Positions 26,201 to 35,174 are shown, counted from the first letter of the stretch. The stretch is DNA of 64,000 bases from Vibrio jasicida CAIM 1864 = LMG 25398 (GCF_000400365.1 NZ_BAOG01000053.1:186001-250000); one strand, 5' to 3'. Notes: generated by a model not told the origin, from the sequence alone. Program-made: numbers and translations.

Positions 26201-26839
26201 ATGGAAAGTGAACAGCTTGATGAAGAGTGGCTGCCAATCCTGCAACAGTTGATTGATACCGTGCTGGCAACGCCGTTGGATAGCAAAGCCCTGCTGCTCA
26301 ATCAAAAAGGTCCGGCGCAACGTTTGGTTGAGATGGAATTCTTATTGCCGATTGAAGTGTTGTCTGCACCTGCATTGAACCGCGTGATTCAACGTCATGA
26401 TCCGCTGTCTGCCAAAGCGGGCGATTTGGGTTTCCAAACCGTGCAAGGCATGTTGAAAGGCTTTATTGACTTGGTGTTTGAGCACCAAGGCAAATACTAC
26501 GTCCTCGACTGGAAATCGAACCACTTAGGTGATGATGTATTCCATTACCATGGCGATGCGTTGAAGTCGGCGATGGCGGATCATCGCTACGATCTGCAAT
26601 ACCAAATCTACGCTTTGGCGCTGCATCGTTTCTTGCGTAGCAGATTGCCAAATTATGATTATGAACAGCACTTTGGCGGCGTTTATTACCTGTTCTTGCG
26701 TGGTATGGATGGGCAAAGTGATCATGGTGTTTTTTCTGCCAAGCCAACCTTTGAATTTTTACAAGAGATGGATCATTTGATTGATGGTCAAGCACCTGAC
26801 ACGCGATCCAGTGAATCGGGTCAGATGGAGTTAATTTGA
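23201..26839 (+). CDS. recB: Exodeoxyribonuclease V beta chain (RecB)
   Basis: The 1212-residue protein is the 3'-5' helicase and nuclease subunit. Walker A ASAGTGKTFT lies at about 27-36. UvrD-type helicase motifs follow, including DEFQDTDPLQYSIF, GDPKQAIYGFRGAD and the motif V/VI segment VTIHKSKGLEYDLVFLPF. The C-terminal nuclease domain carries the catalytic LDWKSNHLG motif (about 1100). ATCCGGAGAGATT provides the ribosome site. The stop overlaps the recD start (TGATG), so recB and recD are translationally coupled. Confidence 0.97.
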   Translation: MAQMSVPTPLQTMTFPLHGARLIEASAGTGKTFTIAGLYLRLLLGHGTADTKHRVPLTVDQILVVTFTEAATAELRDRIRARIHDARIAFARGKSSDPVIQPLLEEIEDHKQAAEILLQAERQMDEAAVYTIHGFCQRMLTQNAFESGSRFNNEFVTDESHLKAQVVADYWRRNFYTLPFALAGEVRQLWGSPSDLLYDISNYLTGAPLSLSVPAIQGSLADLHEQNLKQIDALKAQWRDSQEDFLALISDSDVNKRSYTKKSLPTWLEAVNAWAATETTGYDYPDKLEKFAQNVLLEKTPKGTAAQHPVFEAIETFLANPISLKAPLLAHAIEHCRVMLAKAKNQKQWLSFDDLLTQLSASIDTDETALLTERIRTLYPVAMIDEFQDTDPLQYSIFSRIYLDNPECGLFMIGDPKQAIYGFRGADIFTYIKARNQVSAHYTLGTNWRSSADMVLAVNQIFALPDSPFIYDSDIPFHSVEYSPSADKRVWTMGGQKQPALTYWLQEAEEKPLPKGEYLTAMAEATASQIQTILTAAQQGQACLVNGEKQNPVKAGDIAVLVRTGSEGRMVKQALADQGIASVYLSNRDSVFTSSVAQDLQRLLQAVLTPENDRALRASLASELFALDAASLDALNNDETVWENVVNEFKEYRKLWVQRGVLPMLRAVISKRHIAERLLEEEASSQSENGERVLTDLMHIGELLQQASNELDSDHGLLRWLAQSISDAEHGLGGSDDQIQRLESERNLVQIVTIHKSKGLEYDLVFLPFVFGYREASEAKYYDAENDRTVLDITGNDASLKQADKERLAEDLRLIYVALTRAVYACFIGASPLRNGRSTKEPTGVHHSAIGYLVQNGQEGGINDLFVGLKKQQENLDNVVICDPPKQHDEMYVAEQTELEALTAKELQNPIDRNWRITSYSGLVKQGSHHAEHDATIEITGFDIDSSEEQDEAELVEPERSIFNFPRGARPGTFLHSLFEEVEFTQPATTEENTQIILGLMESEQLDEEWLPILQQLIDTVLATPLDSKALLLNQKGPAQRLVEMEFLLPIEVLSAPALNRVIQRHDPLSAKAGDLGFQTVQGMLKGFIDLVFEHQGKYYVLDWKSNHLGDDVFHYHGDALKSAMADHRYDLQYQIYALALHRFLRSRLPNYDYEQHFGGVYYLFLRGMDGQSDHGVFSAKPTFEFLQEMDHLIDGQAPDTRSSESGQMELI

Positions 26840-28998
26840 TGAAAACCAATGATCTTCTTTCTGAGCAAAGCAGCCCTGTAGCAACACGAAATCTATTGGC
26901 AACTTTAGAATCGTTAGCAAACAAAGGTGCGATTCGCCAATTGGATTTCCAGTTCGCGCGCTTTATCTATTCGCAAGTTGAGCAACAAGCGAACAGCCAA
27001 GAACTGGCATTAATTGCTGGCGTGGTCAGTAGTGAGTTAGGGAAAGGACACATCTGCTTGCCTCTGTTTGACAGCCAAGGGCAACCAGCGGACCTTGCCA
27101 GTAAGCTTGGTCTGTTTGGAGAGTCTGCGTTAGCGCTTAATACTCAGCTGCAAGGCGTTAATTGGGTTGAGATTCTGCAAGTGTCGCCTTTGGTTGGTGT
27201 TCAAGGTGAAGCCTTGCCAATGATGTTTGATGGCGAACGGCTCTACTTGCATCGTTACTGGCACTATGAAGTGACGTTGGCGGACAAGCTCAATCAACTC
27301 AGTGCGGCTGTAAACCTACAGCCTCAAGAATTCACACGTTTGTCTGAGTTGCTGCATCATTTATTCGCTCGTCAGTATCACTTTTTGTTCAATGCATTAG
27401 CCAAAGTGGCAGAGGCAGGAACCAACAACCAAGTGCTACGCCAGCAGCTAGTCTGTGACCACTTGGATGTGGTTACTGTAGACAGTCTCGATTGGTCAGC
27501 CATTGATGCGGCAGTCTGCCAAGCGAAACAAGTTCACGATCTGCAAGTGCTGGACAAGCTTGTACCGTTATCAGCTTGTGTTAACTGGCAGAAGGTCGCG
27601 GCAGCGGTAGCACTGACGCGTCGTTTTGCGGTGATTTCCGGTGGTCCGGGGACGGGTAAAACCACTACGGTAACCAAACTGCTAGCCGCGCTGATTGAGC
27701 AAGCAGGGCAAGAGAAAAACCTCACCATCAAGCTGGTGGCGCCAACAGGTAAAGCCGCAGCACGTTTGACGGAATCTATTGGTAAAGCGATTCAAGAGTT
27801 GCCAGTTGAGCCTGAGCTTAAAGCGAAAATTCCAACCGAGTCGAGCACTTTGCATCGCCTGTTGGGCGCGATCCCAAACAGTGCAGAGTTTCGTCACAAC
27901 AAACAAAATCCGCTACACCTCGATATTTTAGTGGTGGATGAAGCCTCCATGGTCGATCTGCCGATGATGTACAAAGTCGTCGATGCGCTGCCCAAGCATG
28001 CGCGTTTGATTCTACTGGGAGATAAAGACCAATTGGCGTCGGTAGAAGCAGGTGCGGTGCTTGGTGATATCTGTTCGTTCCACGCATTTGGCTTTGGCAA
28101 AGAGCAGGCGTCTGCGGTCGCGAAGTTAACAGGCTTTGACACGTTGGCGTACAGTACCAACAGTAATGCTTCGATTGCCGATAGCTTGTGCATGCTACAA
28201 AAGAGTTACCGATTCGACGCTCGATCTGGTATCGGTCAGCTAGCAAAAGCGGTCAACGCTGGCTCAGCGGCAAAAGTAGACGACGTTTGGAATCGTGATT
28301 TTGCTGATATCGAGCATTTCGCACTGAGCAGCCAAAATTACAATCAGATGATGCAGACTTTGGTTGCCGAATATGGTCGTTATTTAAAACGCATCGGACA
28401 GCAAGAGATTGACCAGAAGACTGGGGAACCAGAAACACTGACCCACAAAGCCAAAGCCGTGTTGGATACCTTTAATCAATGCCGATTATTGTGTGCCATT
28501 CGTGAAGGTGATTTTGGTGTGACAGGTTTAAACCAACGCATTGAAAAAGCACTCGCTGCACGTAAGTTGATTCAAACCCAAGACGAGCTTTGGTATCACG
28601 GCAGACCTGTAATGGTCACGCGTAACGATCATGGCTTGGGGTTGTATAACGGCGATATTGGCATTTGTATGCGAGACGACAGCGAAGGAGAGCCGCGTCT
28701 CAAAGTGTTCTTCGAACTGCCAGATGGCAGCGTGAAGTCGGTGCTGCCAAGCCGAGTCCCTGAACATGAAACCGCGTATGCGATGACCATTCATAAATCA
28801 CAGGGCAGTGAGTTTGAATACACGCTAATGATACTGCCGCCAGATTTCAGTCCAATCCTCACTCGTGAGCTGATCTACACAGGTATTACTCGCGCGAAGA
28901 AACGCCTTGCGATGTACGCCGAGATGAATGTTCTCAAGCGTGGTATTAAAGTGAAAACCACTCGCGCGAGTGGGTTGGTTGAGCGACTTAGAAACTGA
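26839..28998 (+). CDS. recD: Exodeoxyribonuclease V alpha chain (RecD)
   Basis: The 719-residue protein is the 5'-3' SF1B helicase of RecBCD. An N-terminal RecC-contact region precedes Walker A GGPGTGKTTT (about residue 270), VVDEASMVDLPMM (motif II) and GDKDQLASVEAGAVLGDIC. The C-terminal motif MTIHKSQGSEF is motif V and TGITRAKKRL motif VI. It is longer than E. coli RecD (608), mainly in the N-terminal region and between helicase motifs. ATG 26839 shares one base with the recB stop. Confidence 0.95.
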   Translation: MKTNDLLSEQSSPVATRNLLATLESLANKGAIRQLDFQFARFIYSQVEQQANSQELALIAGVVSSELGKGHICLPLFDSQGQPADLASKLGLFGESALALNTQLQGVNWVEILQVSPLVGVQGEALPMMFDGERLYLHRYWHYEVTLADKLNQLSAAVNLQPQEFTRLSELLHHLFARQYHFLFNALAKVAEAGTNNQVLRQQLVCDHLDVVTVDSLDWSAIDAAVCQAKQVHDLQVLDKLVPLSACVNWQKVAAAVALTRRFAVISGGPGTGKTTTVTKLLAALIEQAGQEKNLTIKLVAPTGKAAARLTESIGKAIQELPVEPELKAKIPTESSTLHRLLGAIPNSAEFRHNKQNPLHLDILVVDEASMVDLPMMYKVVDALPKHARLILLGDKDQLASVEAGAVLGDICSFHAFGFGKEQASAVAKLTGFDTLAYSTNSNASIADSLCMLQKSYRFDARSGIGQLAKAVNAGSAAKVDDVWNRDFADIEHFALSSQNYNQMMQTLVAEYGRYLKRIGQQEIDQKTGEPETLTHKAKAVLDTFNQCRLLCAIREGDFGVTGLNQRIEKALAARKLIQTQDELWYHGRPVMVTRNDHGLGLYNGDIGICMRDDSEGEPRLKVFFELPDGSVKSVLPSRVPEHETAYAMTIHKSQGSEFEYTLMILPPDFSPILTRELIYTGITRAKKRLAMYAEMNVLKRGIKVKTTRASGLVERLRN

Positions 28999-29050
28999 TT
29001 TTACTCATTCAAAAATGAGAATTTTTCACGAACTGAATATGTTTTTTATG

Positions 29051-29076
29051 TGGCGGGTCGTAATCCCGCCATTTTT
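29051..29076 (+). terminator. terminator after recBD
   Basis: TGGCGGG/CCCGCCA stem with a seven-base loop and TTTTT. Confidence 0.9.
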
Positions 29077-29159
29077 ATGTCCGAGTAATTCGACCTGCAT
29101 TGAACCCCATGCTTTTTCGACGATATTGTTTGAGCTTTGATGTCGCATGAGGTGTGACC

Positions 29160-29543
29160 GTGGATTTTTCCTGGCTTCTACATATCGCATTTATCGCTTT
29201 TTTTGTATCAGGCGCTGCGTTGTTTACTTGGTTTGTAGTGCTAGGTGTTTTTCTCGTCTTCTTTACACCCAAAAATGTAAAGCACTACGCTTTCAATGAG
29301 CGACATTTTTCTGAAGTTGAGCTAGCAATCAGTTCCGGTTTTCATTTTGGCTCTCTTATCTATGGAGTTGGTTTGATCGCTAGCGTATGTTTCCCCCTGT
29401 TGGGAAGAAAGCGAGGGCTGGCAGATATTCGGAGTGTGTGCGGACGAGGGTTTATTTATGTGTGTGTGTTTTATACAACGGTAATGTTGCTTCTGATGTT
29501 TACAGTCATTATCTCAATGATTACATGGCTATCCATCTCTTAA
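29160..29543 (+). CDS. Small membrane protein, first of a tandem paralogous pair
   Basis: About 127 residues from GTG 29160 (ATGAGG seven bases before), or two more from GTG 29154. Three hydrophobic segments are visible (about 5-33, 60-75, 95-120). The central motif EVELAISSGFHFGSLIYG and the following LGRKR are shared with the next gene. No family recognised. The codons of the shared motif are almost identical at DNA level in the two genes. Confidence 0.65.
   Translation: MDFSWLLHIAFIAFFVSGAALFTWFVVLGVFLVFFTPKNVKHYAFNERHFSEVELAISSGFHFGSLIYGVGLIASVCFPLLGRKRGLADIRSVCGRGFIYVCVFYTTVMLLLMFTVIISMITWLSIS
29313..29365 (+). repeat. 53-bp near-identical block, copy 1
   Basis: It starts GAAGTTGAGCTAGCAATCAG and ends CTCTCTTATCTATGG. 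It matches 29712-29764 at 52 of 53 positions, whereas the flanking coding sequence has diverged strongly. Confidence 0.9.
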
Positions 29544-29567
29544 TTATCAAAGGTAGTTCGACTTATC

Positions 29568-29939
29568 ATGTCTTTGGTAGAGCTATCGTTTGTCGTATTT
29601 TTTATAGCTGGTGGTCTGCTCATTTTTTGGTATCTGATTGTCGGTATAATTCTTACATGTGTCACTCCTGAAGAGGTTAAGCAATACGCTTATACACGGG
29701 AGCATTATATGGAAGTTGAGCTAGCCATCAGTTCCGGTTTTCATTTTGGCTCTCTTATCTATGGCACGGGCTTGCTTGCTGCCATCGCGTTTCCTCGACT
29801 TGGTCGAAAAAGAAGACTGAGCGATGTACGCAGTCTAAGTCCTCAATGGCTGATTAAGGTTAGCTTGGTTTATTGGTTGATACTGCTAATCATTCTATTC
29901 GTTATATTCTCGACGTTATTAATTATGGCCTTTTATTGA
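29568..29939 (+). CDS. Small membrane protein, second of the tandem pair
   Basis: The 123-residue protein has the same layout as its neighbour: N-terminal helix (about 5-33), a TPEEVKQYAYTREHYMEVEL stretch, the shared ISSGFHFGSLIYG segment, LGRKRRLSDVRSL, and a C-terminal helix pair. It starts 24 bases after the first gene's stop, so both are probably cotranscribed. Function unknown; the duplication is clear from sequence. Confidence 0.72.
   Translation: MSLVELSFVVFFIAGGLLIFWYLIVGIILTCVTPEEVKQYAYTREHYMEVELAISSGFHFGSLIYGTGLLAAIAFPRLGRKRRLSDVRSLSPQWLIKVSLVYWLILLIILFVIFSTLLIMAFY
29712..29764 (+). repeat. 53-bp near-identical block, copy 2
   Basis: Partner of 29313-29365; the only difference is C for A in the second alanine/isoleucine region (ctagcCatcag). 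Confidence 0.9.
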
Positions 29940-29950
29940 ACATACATACA

Positions 29951-29982
29951 AAAAGACCGAGCGCGGTGCTCGGTCTTCTTTA
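29951..29982. terminator. bidirectional terminator
   Basis: AAGACCGAGC/GCTCGGTCTT stem, with T-rich tracts on both strands. It serves the tandem pair on plus and the small gene on minus. Confidence 0.85.
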
Positions 29983-30165
29983 ATTTTGTGTAAACGCATT
30001 GGTAAATGACACGCTGCGAATTTTGTATTGTTGCTGATAAGCCAAGATAAAATCTTTAATGGCGTCATTGACGGGGAATACGCAGTGGACGTCGAGCCCT
30101 TCGAGAAAATGGTTATCCGCCATATCCCAGAAGCTTTGAAGTGAGTTACAAATAATGGTTTTCAT
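29980..30165 (-). CDS. Small hypothetical protein
   Basis: About 61 residues from ATG 30165 (MKTIICNSLQSFWDMADNHF), or up to 7 more from ATG 30186 or 30177. Not recognised. It has no signal peptide or membrane segment and ends in a basic/hydroxylated tail. A convergent bidirectional terminator overlaps its stop. The start is uncertain because none of the three ATGs has a strong ribosome site. Confidence 0.55.
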   Translation of the reverse strand: MKTIICNSLQSFWDMADNHFLEGLDVHCVFPVNDAIKDFILAYQQQYKIRSVSFTNAFTQN

Positions 30166-30418
30166 AACAGTGCTCATCTTATTCATTGTAAGAGTAACAA
30201 CTGTCCTTGATGCGTCATGCAGAGCAGCCAAGCCTGCTCCGCACTTTAGGGTGATAGTTATTCACCTAGATCCATTTGCCGATTGTTTAAAATACGACCG
30301 TTTGTCGCGCAGAGTATAACCAACAGTATGTATATTGAAAAGGTTAAATTGCGACCAATGTCAATGTAAAGGTTTGCATAACTATTTAGGTTTAGGTTGA
30401 ATTACGTTTCTTTAATTC

Positions 30419-31765
30419 TCACAGGTCTAATGCCAGAATTTTTGACTTACGCTGGAAGTTATACAGTCCTTGTTTTGCCCCCGGAAGATAATCAACGCTC
30501 ACTTCATAAAAGCCTTGTTCTCTAAACCAATGAAGGCTGTGTGTGGTCAGCACAAAGATTTGATTGATGTTGTCTGATTTTGAACGGTGCTTCATGTAAT
30601 TGAGTAGCAATAATCCACGGTTACCATCGCGATAATCTTGGTGAATAGCCACGCAAGCCATTTCCGCTTTTTGCTCTTCAATATATGGGTACAAAGCCGC
30701 ACAACCGATGATCAAGCCGTCTTTTTCGATGATGGTGAACTTATTAATTTCTTGCTCAAGTTGCTCGCGAGATCGCCTTACTAGCACACCTTGTTCTTCT
30801 AGTGGGCGAATAAGATCTAAAATACCGCCAATATCATCGATGTCCGCTTCACGCACCTGTTCGGCACTGGCCATGACAACCTGTGTACCGATACCATCGA
30901 AAGAGAACAATTCTTGGATGAGTGCGCCATCAACTTTGTAGCTAATAAGATGGCTTCTTGGCACACCTGCACGGCAAGCAGAAATCGAACCTTTGAGAAA
31001 ACGTAATGTTCCAGAGTTATAGTCGGAATCTGGTGAGGTGTCTGCCATGAGTTTCGTGATGACATGCTCTGCTTCAATAGGGAACAATTCCGCGACGGCA
31101 TTACCGTTGTCATCAATAACCCCTTGCTCAGAGCAGAACCCAATCAATTTATCCGCACCAAGCTTAATCGCTAGTTGAGTCGCGACTTCTTCTGAGGGAA
31201 GGTTGAAGCATTCCCCTGTCACTGAGCTGGCGATTGGGCCGAGTAATACAATTGAGCCTTGATCGAGTGTGCGGTGGATTGCATCGGTATCGATTCGACG
31301 AATGCGCCCGCTGTGGCAATAGTCGACTCCGTCATCAACACCGAGTGGCTGAGCAATGACAAAGTTGCCGCTCACAACGTTAAGTTGGGTACCCGCCATT
31401 GGCGTGTTGTTAAGACTCATGGATAAGCGCGCGGTAATCGCCAGTTGAAGCTGTCCTGCTGCTTGCATAACTACCGAAAGCGCGGCTTCATCTGTGATTC
31501 GAACGTTTTTATGGTATGGCGTAGCAAGATCTTGTTTCTCTAGTAGTTGGTTGATCTGTGGTCTGGCACCATAAACAACGACGACTTTAATACCAAGGCT
31601 ATGCATCAATGCAATATCATTGATAATGTTGCCAAAGTTTTTATCGGCAACGGCTTCGCCCCCAAGCATCAAAACCATGGTTTTTCCACGGTGTGCGTTA
31701 ACATAGGGTGTGGATTGACGGAATCCTTTAACCAGAGCAGTACTACGAATTTTCACTACAGCCAT
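30419..31765 (-). CDS. argA: N-acetylglutamate synthase
   Basis: The 448-residue enzyme makes N-acetylglutamate from glutamate and acetyl-CoA, the first step of arginine synthesis. The N-terminal amino-acid-kinase-like regulatory domain (about 1-290, with MVLMLGGEAV and VVVYGARPQI) and the C-terminal GNAT domain (about 300-440, with the acetyl-CoA loop YRDGNRGLLLL) are both visible. Length matches E. coli ArgA (443). The upstream region is AT-rich with TGAATAAAAAGACA on minus, a poor match to an ARG box. Confidence 0.94.
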   Translation of the reverse strand: MAVVKIRSTALVKGFRQSTPYVNAHRGKTMVLMLGGEAVADKNFGNIINDIALMHSLGIKVVVVYGARPQINQLLEKQDLATPYHKNVRITDEAALSVVMQAAGQLQLAITARLSMSLNNTPMAGTQLNVVSGNFVIAQPLGVDDGVDYCHSGRIRRIDTDAIHRTLDQGSIVLLGPIASSVTGECFNLPSEEVATQLAIKLGADKLIGFCSEQGVIDDNGNAVAELFPIEAEHVITKLMADTSPDSDYNSGTLRFLKGSISACRAGVPRSHLISYKVDGALIQELFSFDGIGTQVVMASAEQVREADIDDIGGILDLIRPLEEQGVLVRRSREQLEQEINKFTIIEKDGLIIGCAALYPYIEEQKAEMACVAIHQDYRDGNRGLLLLNYMKHRSKSDNINQIFVLTTHSLHWFREQGFYEVSVDYLPGAKQGLYNFQRKSKILALDL

Positions 31766-31920
31766 TCCTTGTGTTTATTTATGCTTTAATATTGTCTTTT
31801 TATTCAATTGTTGGCAAGGTAATTTTTTGGAATAAAGCACAAACATCGTGAGCGTGATGCTTGGTTGTGTTTGGTTGATGAGGGTACAATGTTCCCGCCT
31901 AGTTCAAACACGTGAGCCTC

Positions 31921-32376
31921 ATGTCTTCAGTTGTAAATAAGAATGCTGCGATCGCTGCTCAATCAGAGCAAAATATCTCTACAAAATCGCCACTTCGTAA
32001 ATGGATTGAGCGTTCGCTTATGCTAACGGCGATCGTAGGTACGATAGTTGTATTTATGATGTATGGTGATTTGATTACTCGATATATAAACCCACCAATT
32101 TCTAAGTCAGTGATTTATGGCAAGTGGGTAGAGCAAGACGTGGCGCCATATGCTCGTGAAGAGTTTATTCTTAGTGAGCGTGGTGTAATGGTGAGAGGTT
32201 CAACCGTCGCAACGGATTTCGAATTTGATGGCGACACACTTTCTTATAAGGTTGGTTCTACAGTGCGTCGATTTGACTTTCTCGATCAGCATCATTCTGA
32301 AATGAAGTTGGATTCAAATGCCCACTATCTGCCCGTTTTTCACCTAGAAGGTCATTCGAACCTAGCTATTCGCTAG
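31921..32376 (+). CDS. DUF2850 domain-containing membrane protein
   Basis: About 151 residues from ATG 31921; GTG 31912 would add three. One membrane segment (about 29-52) follows a cationic N-terminus. A compact extracytoplasmic domain has ISKSVIYGKWVEQDVAPYAREEF and FEFDGDTLSYKVG, which I recognise as DUF2850, common in vibrios. Function unknown. It is divergent from argA across about 155 bp. Confidence 0.8.
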   Translation: MSSVVNKNAAIAAQSEQNISTKSPLRKWIERSLMLTAIVGTIVVFMMYGDLITRYINPPISKSVIYGKWVEQDVAPYAREEFILSERGVMVRGSTVATDFEFDGDTLSYKVGSTVRRFDFLDQHHSEMKLDSNAHYLPVFHLEGHSNLAIR

Positions 32377-32659
32377 CGCTTCATATTCGTAAAATTCTTT
32401 CTATAACTGCTTGCTGAGTCTCAGTGTGAGAGGGTCAGCGTTTTTGGGGATCTTAAAATTCCTGCCACTTCTATCAGACATTGTCCGGACAATCGTTTGA
32501 TTACATTGCTGTTATTATCTAGCTTCTCTATTTTTATGGATGAATTGGCAGCAACTAAAGCCTTTGCCTTATCGCTGATACACTTTGTCGCAGCTTTTCA
32601 ATTGCGTCGTTTGCATTTGTTTGCCATCCTTTTGCTATCTTCTTTTATGGAAAAAACAC

Positions 32660-33772
32660 GTGTTTAAAAAACTCCTTCCTATTGTCTCTTTAAGTCTGCT
32701 ATTTGGTTGTGCGGCTGAGCCTGAACAGAACCTACTTGCTAAGCAAGATTACGATGGCGAGTTTTCGCATATCTTGAACAAAGCTGATGTCGTTGAATCC
32801 AACAAGCCGCAAGATTTCACTGAGTTCAACAAACAAGCTGAACAGGTTGTGATTAAGTCGCCTTCAATGGCAAAAATGTACCAGCCACTTTACGAGAAGT
32901 TGAGCGAATGGGCATTGCAGAGTGGTGATACGACAGCGCTCAGTGCTTACGGTATTCAAGCTGCGCAGCTTGGTGGTGGTGATAAGAAGGGCAACGTGTT
33001 GTTCACAGGCTATTTCTCTCCTGTGATGGAATTGCGTCATCAACCAAATGCAACATATAAGTACCCGGTTTATGGCAAGCCAAATTGTGGTTCAAGCTGC
33101 CCAACACGTGCAGAAATTTATAACGGAGCGTTAGACGGTCAAGGTCTGGTATTGGGTTACGCACCCAACCGTATTGATCCATTCATGATGGAAGTGCAGG
33201 GTAGCGGCTTTGTTCATTTCGAAGATGACGATACGCTGGAATACTTTGCTTACGCAGGTAAGAACAATAAAGCGTACGTGAGTATTGGCCGAATTCTAAT
33301 TGAGCGTGGTGAAGTGTCACGTGAAGAGATGTCACTCAAAGCCATCAAAGACTGGGTGATGAAGAATGATGAAGCAACGGTTCGTGAGTTGTTAGAGCAA
33401 AACCCTTCTTATGTATTCTTTGCTCCACAAGCGGATGCGCCAGTAACGGGATCTGCAGGTATTCCACTATTACCAATGGCATCGGTAGCAGGCGATCGTT
33501 CGATTCTACCTATGGGTACGCCAATTTTGGCGGAAGTGCCATTGCTTAATAAAGATGGTACATGGAGTGGGGCGCACCAGCTTCGTCTTCTTATTGTGTT
33601 AGATACTGGCGGTGCGGTGAAGCAAAACCATCTTGACCTATACCACGGCATGGGACCACGTGCTGGTACCGAAGCGGGTCACTACAAGCATTTTGGTCGA
33701 GTGTGGAAGCTGGGCTTGGAAAACACGCCAACGCAAGCACCTTGGGCTTTGCCGCCAGAGAAGTTACAATAG
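32660..33772 (+). CDS. mltA: Membrane-bound lytic murein transglycosylase A
   Basis: The 370-residue lipoprotein starts at GTG 32660 (MFKKLLPIVSLSLLFGC, with lipobox LLFGC), the start that yields a proper lipoprotein signal. An upstream in-frame ATG at 32585 would bury the signal. MltA domain motifs are FTGYFSPVMELR, DPFMMEVQGSGFVHF and, near the end, LRLLIVLDTGGAVKQNHLDLYHGMG (3D domain with catalytic Asp). Length matches E. coli MltA (365). It acts on peptidoglycan at the outer membrane. Confidence 0.94.
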   Translation: MFKKLLPIVSLSLLFGCAAEPEQNLLAKQDYDGEFSHILNKADVVESNKPQDFTEFNKQAEQVVIKSPSMAKMYQPLYEKLSEWALQSGDTTALSAYGIQAAQLGGGDKKGNVLFTGYFSPVMELRHQPNATYKYPVYGKPNCGSSCPTRAEIYNGALDGQGLVLGYAPNRIDPFMMEVQGSGFVHFEDDDTLEYFAYAGKNNKAYVSIGRILIERGEVSREEMSLKAIKDWVMKNDEATVRELLEQNPSYVFFAPQADAPVTGSAGIPLLPMASVAGDRSILPMGTPILAEVPLLNKDGTWSGAHQLRLLIVLDTGGAVKQNHLDLYHGMGPRAGTEAGHYKHFGRVWKLGLENTPTQAPWALPPEKLQ

Positions 33773-33817
33773 CCGCCTAGCGAGAGGAATCACCTCTCAT
33801 CATCTAGACATTTCCTC

Positions 33818-33850
33818 AAAGAGTGCGTATAAATCGCACTCTTTGTTTTT
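33818..33850 (+). terminator. terminator after mltA
   Basis: AAAGAGTGCG/CGCACTCTTT stem and GTTTTT tail. Confidence 0.85.
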
Positions 33851-33874
33851 CTATCGATCATCTGGAACTTCAAT

Positions 33875-34684
33875 ATGCGTGAACTCGATACTCCGGCATC
33901 TGACAGCTATAACCAACGTTTTGGTGGCACTCGTCGTCTCTACGGTAACAACGAAGTAGAAATTCTTCGTGCTGCACACGTGTGTGTGATTGGTATTGGT
34001 GGTGTAGGTTCATGGGCGGTAGAAGCGCTTGCACGTACTGGTATTGGTGAGTTGACACTTATCGATATGGATGACGTGTGTGTGACCAACATTAACCGTC
34101 AAATTCATGCGATGACTGGCACGGTTGGTCAAAGCAAAATTGAAGTGATGGCAGAGCGCGTTAAGCTGATTAACCCAGAGTGTAAGGTGAATCTGATTGA
34201 CGATTTCATCACACCAGATAACCAGCACGAGTACTTGAGCAAAGAGTTCGATTACGTGCTGGATGCGATCGATAGCGTAAAAGCAAAAGCCTCTCTACTG
34301 GCTTACTGTCGTAGTAACAAGATTAAAGTGATCACGACAGGCGGCGCTGGTGGTCAAATCGATCCAACCCAAATCATGGTGGCGGATCTGACCAAGACGA
34401 TCCAAGATCCACTGGCGAAGAAGATCAAAGATACATTACGTCGTCATCATAACTTCCCAAAAAATCCAGCGCGTAAGTTTGGTATCGATTGTGTGTTCTC
34501 TACCGAGCAATTGAAGTACCCACAAGCCGATGGTTCAGTATGTGGCGTGAAATCGACAGCAGAAGGTCCAAAACGTATGGACTGTGCGAGTGGTTTTGGC
34601 GCGGCGACGGTCGTAACCGCAACGTTCGGTTTTGTTGCGGTATCTCGTATCGTTGAAAAGCTGATCCAAAAGCATAAGAAGTAA
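33875..34684 (+). CDS. tcdA: tRNA threonylcarbamoyladenosine dehydratase
   Basis: The 269-residue E1/ThiF-like enzyme cyclises t6A37 to ct6A in tRNA (also named CsdL/YgdL). The adenylate-binding motif GIGGVGSWAVEALARTGIG (about 32-50), DMDDVCVTNINRQ and the C-terminal RMDCASGFGAATVVTATFG are present. csdE follows 20 bases later and csdA lies nearby on the other strand. This fits the CsdA-CsdE-CsdL sulfur relay. Confidence 0.95.
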   Translation: MRELDTPASDSYNQRFGGTRRLYGNNEVEILRAAHVCVIGIGGVGSWAVEALARTGIGELTLIDMDDVCVTNINRQIHAMTGTVGQSKIEVMAERVKLINPECKVNLIDDFITPDNQHEYLSKEFDYVLDAIDSVKAKASLLAYCRSNKIKVITTGGAGGQIDPTQIMVADLTKTIQDPLAKKIKDTLRRHHNFPKNPARKFGIDCVFSTEQLKYPQADGSVCGVKSTAEGPKRMDCASGFGAATVVTATFGFVAVSRIVEKLIQKHKK

Positions 34685-34704
34685 TTCAGAGAAGAGAGCG
34701 CATC

Positions 34705-35133
34705 ATGACTGATTTCCCTGTCTCGCCGTTTGGCACTGACATCACCAGCGAAGACATCGCCGCAACCATGCAGCAATTTAAAGGTTGGGAAGACCGCTAC
34801 CGTCAGGTGATTCAATGGGGTAAAAAGCTGCCTCAAATGCCTGAAGAGCTTAAATCAGAGCAAGTAACCGTATCTGGTTGTGAAAGCCTAGTGTGGTTGG
34901 TGAGTAAAGAGCAAGAAGGTGTATGGCACTTCTGCGCTGATTCTGATGCGCGTATCGTGCGTGGTTTGATTGCCTTGGTGATAGCGGCTTACGATGGCAA
35001 AACGGCAGAGCAAATCCAAGCGTTTGATATTGATGCTTACTTTGAAAAACTGGGTTTAATTGCTCACCTAAGCCCATCGCGTGGCAATGGCTTGAAAGCG
35101 ATTGTTGAGCAGATCAAAGCACAAGCTCAGTAG
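34705..35133 (+). CDS. csdE: Cysteine desulfurase sulfur acceptor subunit CsdE
   Basis: The 142-residue SufE-like protein has its acceptor cysteine in VSGCESLVW (Cys59). It takes persulfide from CsdA and enhances its activity. It is cotranscribed with tcdA and followed by a strong terminator. Length matches E. coli CsdE (147). Confidence 0.93.
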   Translation: MTDFPVSPFGTDITSEDIAATMQQFKGWEDRYRQVIQWGKKLPQMPEELKSEQVTVSGCESLVWLVSKEQEGVWHFCADSDARIVRGLIALVIAAYDGKTAEQIQAFDIDAYFEKLGLIAHLSPSRGNGLKAIVEQIKAQAQ

Positions 35134-35174
35134 TTGGCGTTAGTTAAAACCGCACTAAGAACAGAATAAAGAAA

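Noticed and set aside
31770..31810. ARG box in front of argA
   Set aside because: TGAATAAAAAGACA matches only part of the 18-bp palindrome, so I did not list it as a feature.
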